Positions 24,901 through 36,900 of a stretch of 64,000 nucleotides of DNA are shown here, piece after piece (positions within the stretch are counted from its first letter, which is position 1; every line of letters begins with the position of its first letter). The stretch comes from Siphonodentalium dalli (Eukaryota; Mollusca; Scaphopoda; Gadilida; Siphonodentaliidae), in contig CP136068.1 in the NCBI GenBank assembly GCA_032622095.1, forward strand, positions 131,571,989 to 131,635,988, in the 5' to 3' direction. A program made the position numbers and the translations under genes. A model generated the notes under the pieces. That model worked only from the letters and a program-made list of their open reading frames with translations, did not search any database and was not told the DNA's origin.

Positions 24901-27900
24901 ACATTGATGATTTCCTTGTACACGATATAAACAAGAACTCCCACCGTCACATCATCTTCGCCACCCCATTTCAACTGGATATACTACGACAGTCAAGACG
25001 TTGGTTCATAGACGGTACATTCAAGATAGTAGGCAAGCCATTTGGAAAGAATGCACAGTTGCTGTCAATCAACTGCTTTCATTTCAGCATGGCACCGAAG
25101 GATTAACAGCAAGTCTGGCCAACGCCTACTCTTGGGCTCCAAATAAACATGCATGCACGTTTATTATTTTCTTGGGAAATTTCCGCCCTGCACAGTGCTT
25201 AATTGGGTCTGCACGTTTATTAATTTTCAGGCTATGAAAATTGAAATCAGCACAAACTCAAGATTTCTATATGACTCTGATACCAAAATGATGAGTTTAT
25301 ATCTTTATGTATGTATATGACACACATGTCAGGGGGGGCCGGAAAAAAAACTGCAGGACACAACGTACCGGGGGGTGGGTACCTAGGCGTCAAAAATTTA
25401 CACGTAAATTTTTCCCCCTTATCCCCTTATTCATTTAGGGGGGGGGGGGGGGGTTGACGGAAAAAATTTGCATGTAATTTTGTTCAAAAAAATTTACACG
25501 TAAAACCGAGTTGGGGTAGATTTGATTTTTCTGGGGGGGGGGGGGGAGCAAATGGTCAGTGGAAAAAAACTGCAGTTTTTGCTGTTTTGGGGGGGGGGGG
25601 GGGGGGGGGGGGTTACCAAAACCGAAGAAAACAGTTTTTTCCACCCTGTGTCTGCAGTTTTTTTCCACCCCCACATTTAAATACTGAATAAAACACCACA
25701 TGACACATACCGTACTATGTTGATTCCTATACTTGACCTACACGAACTGTAAAAATAATATGTTTAACAGTTGATGTTTTGCTGAGAGTTTCCCCTGCAC
25801 TATTATTTGGGTCTGCACTTTTATTAACTTTCAATGAAATTTCCCCCCTGCACTATTATTGGGGCCTGCACTTTTATTTGGAGCCCGAGAGTATCATTCT
25901 ACAAGCTGGTGCCGATTCTTCAACTTGAAGCAGCCCATGTAGAAATTGCCGTTGCAGCCAGGGATCTCGAGACAGACGTGAGGAAGAAATACACAGAAAT
26001 AGATACGAAGAATTCCTGCAAGAAGTGACCAAGATCTACAGAATCGGCAAGGCAAAGAAATAAGAAGACAAGAAGATAACAAGACAAGACTATTAGTTGA
26101 TTTTGTATGTTTCAAATAAAAAATGCCGGTTATAAATGTATTTTAATTTGTTTTGTTTGTATTTCTGTTACACCTTATGTTATATCAGCTTGTGTAAATA
26201 TGTTTCATCCATTCTAATAAGTCTAATAAAATATGTCATTACTAAAAATGAGTTAATCAAGACCCTATAATCCCTCTAATTAGTTATTGTTACAACAAAG
26301 AATAAGTGCGCACACAAGCTTAGTCCCACATAAGCCGTAATCCCCAAGCCGTAATCCCTCCACTAATTAGTTAGATCAAACGACTGGCCGAATCTTCCCT
26401 GCCGAATCTTCCCTCCGCCGAAAAATACATGGCCGAATCTTCCCGTTCCCACCCCAGTAGCGTTCTTTAACGTGCACACACCGAGGAGTGTACACGGGTC
26501 AGCCATTAATGTCCGCGCCCGATCGGACAGCGTACTGCACCCACGACAACATACCAGGACAAGTGTTGTAATGGGGGGAAGTCGGCATTTTTGCATTCAG
26601 ATCTTTATTCAGTGATCTCGAATGAGACTTTTCAGCCTGACAAACTTGGTATCTGACCGAGTTCTGATTTTTATACGCCCTTTTGAAAAAAGTATAGTAT
26701 AGTATAGTATTGGTCTGTCCGTCCGGGCGTCCTAGCGTCCGTCCGTTAACCTGTTGTCCGGATGATAACTTTAGTTAGAGTGAACCAAAATTTGGTATGT
26801 GGGTTTATTAGCCGAAAAGTAAGTTCAAGTTCGAATTTGGGTTCCGCCCGCCAATTTTCACCGGAGTTATGCCCCTTATTTAACGTTTTTTGACTTAGAA
26901 AATCCTTGAAATTTGTTGTCCGGATGATAACTTTAGTATAGTTTATCGGAATGAATCCAAATTTGGTATATTACTTTCTCCCACCAAAACACAGGTCAAG
27001 TTCGAACTTGGGTCCTGTCCGACCATTTTTGGCAGAGTTATGCCCCTTTTTCGACTCTGAAAATTCAGTTTTTCTTATGTTTTTTGGTTTCCGGATGATA
27101 ACTCGATTTTGGAATGTTTATACGCAAAACTCGTTTTTTTGTGGATTACATATATCAAAATACAGCTCAAGTCCGAATTTCGTTTTAATCCGATAATTTT
27201 TGCGAGAGTTATGGCCCCTTTTTTGACGTAATTTGACTTAGAAAATCCCTGAAATTTGTTGTCCGGATGATAACTTTAGTTAGAGTGAACCGATTTCAAT
27301 CAAATTTGGTATGTGGGTTTATTAGGGGAAAAGACAGCTCAAGTTCGAATTTGGGTTCCGTCCGCCAATTTTCACCGGAGTTATGCCCCTTATTTGACGT
27401 AATTTGACTTAGAAAATCCCTGAAATTTGTTGTCCGGATGATAACTTTACTAGAGCTTATCGGATTCAATGATAATTTGGTATATTACTTTCTCCCTCCA
27501 AAACACAGATCAAGTTCAAATTTGAGTTCCGTCCGCCAATTTTTACCAGAGTTATTCCCCTTTTTTACCAGTTTCCGCCGACCCAAGAGAGGGCGTATAT
27601 TGCATGCCCAGCGTAGCTCTTGTTGTCAGAATACCCTGACCAGGTTGCGATCCCCGGTCCGATAGCACGAGAGACCAGTATGCTACCTCTCGGCCACCGA
27701 CTTCCCTTCTATCATCCTATCATATTATTATATATACATGTGTATATAAATTCATTATTAGCTATAACTTCCTTTTTAAAAACTTGATGCCCATCATTTA
27801 TCAGGGCTTTATATAATAATATAACTTATAAGTTTTATACATACATCATTACAATTACATGTAACTTGTAAGCCTTATATTATTATTTATATAAATAAAG

Positions 27901-30900
27901 CCCTGATAAATGATGGGCATCAAGAATTTAAATTTTTAAAATATGAACAGGAACTTATAATAAATATCAGTTTCTCATATTCGCCTTACTCGGAGCGATC
28001 ACTTATAATAAGGCCGACTTTAGTATCAATAGTTTGAACAGAATATTGTGAAATCCAATTTAGACGTCATTTATTATGTCATGGATAGTGACTTTTTTTT
28101 ATTAGTGTAAAGTTTTGGTGTTTGTGATGGTGGCATTGGACCTATACATGTGTTCATGTACTGATCAAGGCAGAAATGCTTTTAAAATAAAAATAACTGG
28201 CAGGTTGATGATGTTTGGTAGAAGATGCTTAATGCTCTGGAAAACAGACTGGTATTAAATCTATTGTGCGTTTTCTTAAAGGATGTACCCCACTGGACAA
28301 AACAAGTGTCCATTGGCACCGGGGTGTATTTGCCGTTCGGCCGGGGTGTCAAGAGTTTGTAACTGCAGTTGAGCACCGCGGCCGAACGGCAAGTACACCA
28401 TGGCCGAACAGCAAGTACACTGCAGCCAAATGGCAAGTACACCACAGCCAAACGACATGTACACCATGGTTAGATTTCTGGTTTGTGTCATCTTTTTTCA
28501 GTTTAATGAACGTACACCGTGGCAACTACTAGTACATGTACACCATGGCCGAACGGCAAGTACACCGCGGTTCAACTGTAGTTAGCCGGTGGAGCCACGG
28601 TGTAGTTGCATTTCAGCCGTGGTGGCAATGCTAACCGCACCACAGTTAAGTGGATACTTGTTTTGTCCAGCAGGGTACGTGCTTGGGATTAATTTTTGTT
28701 GCCGTAATTACTGATGAGTGATCAATGCTTGGATAGAGAAATGTTGGGTAAATGGGTAATTTTGTGGGTTCAGATTTGAAGATGTCATTCCTCACCTTGG
28801 GTTCAAAGTGGCATTTGTTGCTTTTGCTTCTCATGGAACACCCCCACAACAAGTATACCGGTATACATAATTAAATTGGGAGCAGACTTCTCCAGAGCTG
28901 CCTTTGATTTGGGTCGAGTTTGTTTTGGGCGACTTCTCCTGTGTGATATTCCCCCTGTGACTGTGAGTCTGAACCTGTGTTCAAATAGCTGTTAGAGCAT
29001 TCATTGATTCATAAATTCCTGCAGTACCATACCCCCTGGAGACCGGCCACCTTACTCGGAGCGATCACTGTTGCAGATGGGATCATTATCATAATGTTTA
29101 AATACATAAATGCACACCGTGTACATTTCTGCATATATACCGATTCATGATGTCACTTGACACAGTCCTCGAGATTGTCCACAGCAATAAGCAATGCAGT
29201 GGGAAATGCCGTGGCAACATGTGAAATCTAACATGCCACAGCCAAGGCCGTAACCAGCTAGGGTTCGATGGGTTTGGACGAACCCGCCCTCGAGTGAATG
29301 ATGCCCTCATTACCCTGTAATGGATGCCCTGTAATGGATGGCTAATTTTTTTTTGGTGTTCAAATTATCCAAGCGCAATTTATTAATGTGTATATTGTTT
29401 ATAAGTTTGTTGTCTTGAATCGGATATAATTTGACGTCAGAGAATGATGACAAACTATACGGCTGCGCCTCTCACAGGTGAACTTGCCCCATATGCCTTA
29501 CCTAAGATTCCTTAGTCCGAGGGTTCAATTGCAATGGTCCTATCTATGGTTGATTAATCCGAGGGTTCGATAGTTTCAGTCTGAGGATTCAGTTGTGCAA
29601 GGGCCTAATTTGTAGTAACTACAGGTTACTGAACTCTTGACTGGCCTTGAGTCGTTGACCAACTAACTATCACACAATCGCACTATCCCAATTTGGGGCA
29701 TTGTGTTCATCCGGGGGTTCGATAAAGTACGAGGGCGCAGTCCGATAGCCCATCTGTCCGATAGTCCCCTTGTCCGAGGGTTTCGAACCATTCGATGATA
29801 GTACGACAGTTCGAACTTCAGTTAATTAATTGCCTATCATAGTAGTGTGACCAATGACCAAGTTAAAGGATTACCCGGTATAATTTTTCTCAGTCATTAT
29901 CAATGCTTTCTAATCCACTGAGCATGCTGCCGAAAAGATTTTTGTGAAAGGCCGCCCGTAACAGAAGTTACGTGGCATCAGATGTCTTAAAAGGGCACTA
30001 ACAATTAATTCAATTAAATAATGAATTACATGTACATACCCAAAATGGTTGCAATCTGGTCAGTGAAAATTAAAAAAAACATGGATAAATTGATCCGTAG
30101 AGTATAATGAGATAGATGCGGTAGAAAAATTAAAGGAGCAAATATGAGCTATAAAGAGTGTTCCTTATGTAGAAAAATTGGTACATGTGTGTCGCGTGAT
30201 CAGGGGAATGTATTCAATGTAATGGGATAGGCGCATGCTGCCTGAGAATAAAGCATTACTTACTTACCTTTGACCTCAGATGAATTAAACAGGGAATAAT
30301 AAATTATTTGATCAATGAAGAGCATTTATTTTCAGTCAAGAAGATATGTGGAAAATTGGTGGTAAAACAATTGCATGTTAGGAAGAGTATTAGTCAGAGG
30401 TTACATGTACATGTATGTCGCGTAATTTGATACATGTCATAAATGGAATCAGGATAGAGGTGTTAGACTATTATTTAAAATATCGGCCACCTATTTTCCC
30501 CACATATTTTCTGAAATGATAATAAATGCTCTTTATTGGTCATATAGTCTATTAGTCCCACTTTATGTCATCTGAGGTCAAAGGTAAGTATGTAATGTTT
30601 TATTCTCAGCCATTATTAAATTTTCTCCGACCATATTGCATTCATATTGGGTATATAATTGATTATTTAATTAATTATTTAGTGCCCTTTTAAGACATCT
30701 GATGCCAACGGGACTTATATAATAAGATTCCCATGTCAAATTTCCCATATATACACATTTTCATCTCTGATGGTTCAGCTGTTTCTGTATAAGCAATCAG
30801 TAGGTAAAAATTCAAGTTTGACACTGCGTGACGTCACATGAAGAACGGTTAATGATTCAGACTGCATATGGAATATTCAATCGCATGAATCGGCATAACT

Positions 30901-33900
30901 TCAGTTACGGGCCTATCACAAACAATATATTCGGCAACATGCTCAATAGATTAGTGGGCATCGATAATGACTGAGAAAAAATACACCGGTGTACTCCTTT
31001 AAGAGGATGCCCTTGTCGTAATCACCTTCAATTGATGCACCAAGGCCAACAGCTAGCCTCTCCCCCTTACTCAGTCTCACATCACTGTCAGCATATAGTT
31101 ATTAGAGTATGGATATCTGATCCCTAAGGATTTTGAAATGTTCCTGCCACTCATCTGTACATGTAACATGGGATACAGCTACCCTGCTGGACAAAACAAG
31201 TGTCCATTGCCACCGCGGTGTATTTGCCGTTCGGCCGCGATGTCAGAGTTTGTAACTGCAGTTGAGCACCGCGGCCGAACGGCAAGTACACTGCGGCCGA
31301 ACGGCAAGTACACCACGGCGAACGGCAACTACACCACGGCCGGATGGCATGTATACCATCGTTAGATTTCTGGTTTGTATCATCTTTTTTCAGTTTAATG
31401 AACGTACACAGCGGCAACTACACCATGGTCGAACGGCAAGTACACGGCGGCCCAACTGTAGTAGTTAGCCGGTGGAGCCGCGGTGTAGTTGCATTTCAGC
31501 CGCGGTGGCAACGCTGACCGCACCACGATTAAGTGGACACTTTTTTTTGTCCAGCAGGGTATACTTAAAGTAATAGACCACCTCTAACATGTCGCTCCAG
31601 TAATACTGTGATAACCTCTAACACCGTGATAAAGTTATTGCTTCAACACCACGCATACCACGGTCATACCATGATGCATGTGGTCTCAGTTCGCAGCATG
31701 TAAATAAAATGCAGTGATTCTCCTTATACTTTTGGAACTTAACAAGATCCTCATGGACGTATTTTGTTTTCTTTGGTGTGACGACACGCTAATATACATG
31801 TACCGCGGTATCATAACAGCACGGTACCATAACTCCACCGCAGTGACTGTTTCAATACTCCTGTGGATAAAGTGAATACTACCAGTATTACCATGGTCAT
31901 TATGAGGTCTCACCCAGTTTTTCAATTGCTTGGAGGATTGTGGTAGTGCATGAAAATGTTTCAATTCTATATTCCATTGTGGGGGATAAAAATAATCATA
32001 CTACAAGTTTTTCTGTAATCAAGCCTGCAAATAGTGTGTCTGTCATTTGCAGAATGAGGTTCGCAGATGGTGAATTTAGTGACGCTATCCCGCATGGTGG
32101 GCCATCATCACCAAATTCACCCTCTGGGGGACCTCATTCTGCATGGCCTCATCTTCTGGGAAGTATCTATAGGCTCAAATTAACATTGTTTTTAGTTACA
32201 TTTTCCATTCTGGGAAGTTTTTCTATATCCCCTAATTTGCAGAAGATTAAATGCATAATCGAGGTGACTAATGGGGGAACATCACTAACTTCAACTGGGG
32301 AAATCCATTCTGACCCTAGGTCTCCCATAGCAGTTGAGGCCTAATAAGTGGAATGAGGTCCACATAGGGTGAATTTGGTGATGCTAGCCTGCTGAGTGGG
32401 ATAGCATACTAAATTCACCCTCTGGGGGGGACCTCATTCTGCAAATGACAGTCGCACTAAACTCAAGCTTGCCTTATCTTTCATTACAGGAAGGATGACG
32501 ATCGGTGGCTTGATGCATATTATGATCCAGTAGCCTCCCTTTACACATTCACTCAGTGTATATGTATGTCAGATATACAGGCCGATGGAGAATGGAAACT
32601 AGTGGTAGCTGATCTGGGAACTGGCATGTATGACATCAAGCTTAAAGTTTATAAAGGTGAGCATACAGTAATCCCCTAAATAATCGACTCCTTAACCATA
32701 GCAGAATTATGGGTAATTTTTCAGGATTTAGTCGGAAATATGGCTTGTTGCCATTCATCGGAAAGCTCTAACTGAGCAACAAGCCATATTTCCGACTAAA
32801 TCCTGAAAAATTACCCATAATTCTGCTATGGTTAAGGAGTCGATTATTTAGGGCATTACTTTAGGTCTTGGTACCTCAATACTTAACACCAGGGTTTGTT
32901 AAATGTTTTGAAATTTTTTCTTGTCGTAAGTGACAGGTACTGGTGAGAATTATTTCCAGAATTGCTTGTACATACACTTGTGGTATACTGGAAAGCATTG
33001 TATATATCTCATATGAGTAGGCAAATCACATGATTTCATTGTACATCATTGTAATTCAAGTTGAATATTTGTCGCTGAAACACTCATTCTGGTTAGCTGA
33101 GAGCTGCTAACTTTAGTTTTCTATTCACCAATCATCGGTTGTGGATCGCAAGACAAATTTTGAATGGAGCACGATGTCATTGGCAAAGCACGTACAGTAA
33201 TGCCCTAAATAATCGACTCCTTAACCACAACAGAATTATGGGTAACTTTTCAGGATTTAGTCGGAAATATGGCTTGTTGCCATACACCGGATAGCTCTCA
33301 GTGAGAGCTTTCCGATGAATGTCAACAAGCCATATTTCAGACTAAATCCTGAAGAGTTACCCATAATTCTGCTGTGGTGGAGTCGATTATTTAGGGCATT
33401 ACTGTAATATATGTCACAGGAGTTGCATATTCAAGTCAAAGGTAATGTTGTTTTTTATACATGTAGATACGGTTAACAGGAAGTTGTTCTGATGCTGTTA
33501 CAAGTAACCCCATGGATCGCACCCAGAGAATTCACTGCAAAGCATTTCAAAGCATGTAATGTCGATAAAAAGTGTTTTTCGTGAAGTTTCTTTTCAAATT
33601 TTGAAGGATTAAAGTACAATGGGGTTAAACGTACCCAATTTTTAGCTCAACTTTATTTTGTCAAGTTTGAACTATTGCCATGGCTTTGTCGTCCGTCGTC
33701 AGTGTGTGCGTGATCGATCAACAATTTCCTTTAGCACGGGCTACAGGTCGTACCTTTGGTCGGATCATTATGAAATTTGTCATGGCTGTTGACATTGACA
33801 TGTAGATGGGAACGAGTCATTTTGGGGTCATTCGGCAAAAAAACATGGCTGCCAGTGGCCATCTTGGATTTCAAAATTCAATCCATTAGCACGGGCTACA

Positions 33901-36900
33901 GGTCGTACTGTTCGTCTGATCATCATGAAATTTGTCATTGATGTTAATATTGACATGTAGATGGGAACAAGTCATTTTGGGGTCATTCAGCCAAAAAACA
34001 TGGCCGCCAGCAGCCATCTTGGATTTTACTCTTTACATGACTAAATCCTTTGACACAGGCTACAGGTCGTATAGATTTTGTCGATCATCATGAAATTTGT
34101 GATGGATGTTAACAATGACATGTAAATGGGAACGAGTCTTTTTGGGGTCATTCGGCAAAAAAACATGGCTGTCAGCGGCCATCTTGGATTTTACTCTTTG
34201 CATAACTAGTCCTTTCAACTTTCCACATTCCTAATCACTCCATTGACTGTAACACATGAAATTATTCCCTTTCCAAGTTGAGCTACAGTGTCATTGACAC
34301 TTTCATTGTTATTTTCGTGGATTCGAAAATGAAAACAGTTTGTTTGTACTCAACAGACAATGTTATCCCATAAATAATACTACATGTAGCTACTGATACA
34401 AAGTACTGTTGGTATGAATTGGGATAATTCAAAGCTAAATTAATTCATGATAATTTTAAGTTCTATGTGTATTTTGTCAGTCTAGTTAATTCCATGAAAA
34501 ATTATGAAATCTAAATATCAAACTCAGACCAAAGAGACATACAAAATGGATGAAAGTACCAGTAGATATCACTCTAATACTTCATTTTCACTTTCTAGAA
34601 CAATAAGGCTGCATATTAACCCTTTCATGACAGGGGCTGTGCTGGTGCAGCATTAAAGATCATGTGCCAGTGCATTCTCTTATATATCTGAGTCTCTCAT
34701 ACTGTTATGCCCTAAGTAAATGGCCCATCTAACTGAAGTGGCACCCCAGTTTAACTGCGTTCCGTTTTAACCTAACCGCGGTTATAAGATGCGTTTAAAA
34801 CGCAAGAGAACCGAATAAATTGTGCTGCTAAAACGGATACCTCGCGGTTAAACCGGTATATGTCGCTCTTAATGGAACAGATACCATATGTCGTATCATG
34901 TTTTAGTTGCCATCCTCGTTAGACAAGTTAGCACAAATAACATGGCAGTTTTCCTTTCAATATCAATATTTTTGTTGTTGTGGATCTTCTATTTATTTTG
35001 GATAAATAGAACAGACATTCATATACCAATATTTTATGTTTTGGGTAAACGGAAGATTGTGATGTATGGTGTGAAAAAATAAAAGTGTTTTTGTGTGTTT
35101 TATTTATTTTTGGATTTCTTTTTATTATAATATTGTATACTTTATAGTAGCCTTTTGGTGAAAATAACAGTTGGGCTAACCCCGACGGGTAATCGGAATT
35201 CTTACGGCCCATTTTCAACTTTAACCATCGATAAAATAAATATTTATAAAAATATATATTATTCGACAATTTAGCTGACGAGTACCGGTCACTTTCAATG
35301 TAAGGAAAACGCGTTTAAAATGGAACAACCGCAAAACGGAAAAAACGCATTCAAACGGATCAAATGGCCACTGAATTTCAAACGGATTTGAGTGGATAAT
35401 GATATAAAAATATAAAGTGGGGGTTAGAGTCCCACACATGCATCATAAATGTAAAGTGAGGGAAAGAAAAATGCGTTTAAACGGAACAACCGCACTCTTC
35501 AAATGTCGGGCATTATTCGGATATCGGAAACCGATATTTAAGTTTTCCGATCTTGCATTCGTTGCTATATAATCATAATTAACTACAAACGTGACACGCC
35601 AGCTAGATTCGCGAATTGCATATGTACTAGTACTAGTATTAAATTCAGCACTCTACTTTGCTTCAAACATAAGCATGTATTTTTTTTCTCAAGCCGAACA
35701 ACGGACGTATTCTAGAACATATACGTCAAAATTATACAGTTTTCAACAAGTCGGGATTAAAACATAAACTATATCGTGTTGAGTACCGATGGTGATAACA
35801 AAAACATACAATCAACTCCTGGTCGATTATGAAGTTACCACTTTGCCGTGATCGCTAAAACACAAAAACTATAACATACACTAGTAGATGCATGGGTAGT
35901 ACCCCTCTCTTTCCCATTAAATATTCAAATACCGGAAGGTTAACGTTTACGTGCAGTGTAACTGCAGTTAAGGGTTATTAACTGCGGTAACCTAACTGCA
36001 TGTAACTGCGATGCCACCGCAGTTACGGCAAATAACTGTGGTGCGGTTACAGTTTAACCGCAGTTGTAAACGGATTATAACTGCGGTTAATGGGTCATTT
36101 ACTTAGGGCATAACAGTAGGTAACCTCACATAATACAGTATAAGAGAACGCATTGTCTTACAAGGTCAAGGTAAATATTGTTATGCCAATATATTCTCTT
36201 ATATATGTTATGCTCCCTCTTTAACCCTTTCAGTGCCAAGTCCGATTTTTGTATCAACCCATATTTCCTTGATCATTTTTCTAAGAGCTCTTTCCATCAA
36301 TGTATCACATTATTATTATCAATAAATTTGAAAAATGATCAAGGAAATATGGGTTGATACAAAAATCGGACTTGGCACTGAAAGGGGTTTTAAGGCCTGT
36401 CATCAGATTTTAAGCCATGATCTGATAGTAAGGCTATGTCTGCAGGAATTGGCATGGTCTGACATTTTTCTTGGAAATTTTTTTTTTGGCTCAGCTGGAC
36501 AATAGGTTATTTTAAAAGAATTTGGAAATTAACATAAGTTTTTTTTTTTCAGGAACTAATCTCTTGAGTGAACACACAGTGATTGAACTGCCGACTGGTG
36601 TGGTTACATTCTATATGGACCTCAATGAGCCAAGAACACCAGGTATGGGAGGTCAAATCATCTTTATTCTGTTTTGTTTATATTAGAGAATGAGATACCA
36701 TAGCATCTCTTCTGACAGTTCCAACAATTACAGGATAATTTATGCAACTTTACTTGATGACATATTTGTACCACATGTAGTTAATATCTCGAGGCATAAA
36801 CTCATTTTCATTATAATTACCATGTTGTTTGCATCGTTCTTAGAGCACATGAGTGTATTTTACACTAATCCATGGCTCAAATTTATTCATTTGTTCCATA

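Larger units (their letters stand above)
23722..26450 (+). mobile_element. Mutator-like (MULE) transposon carrying a decayed FLYWCH/MULE gene
   Basis: ACCCCAGT at 23714-23721 and 26451-26458 is an 8 bp target duplication. The left end starts GGGTCCGTGAAGATTCGGC and the right end closes GCCGAATCTTCCCGTTCCC. Both ends carry a repeated GGGAAGATTCGGC motif (23731-23775 and 26384-26450). The interior contains the degraded transposase at 24394-26028. GGG ends, an 8-9 bp duplication and a MULE domain agree with Mutator. Confidence 0.85.

Noticed and set aside
27637-27706. Possible tRNA-derived sequence on the minus strand (GGTGGCCGAGAGGTAGCATA)
   Set aside because: The A-box-like start resembles a serine or leucine tRNA, but no acceptor stem pairing or good B box could be built. 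It is at most a SINE relic.
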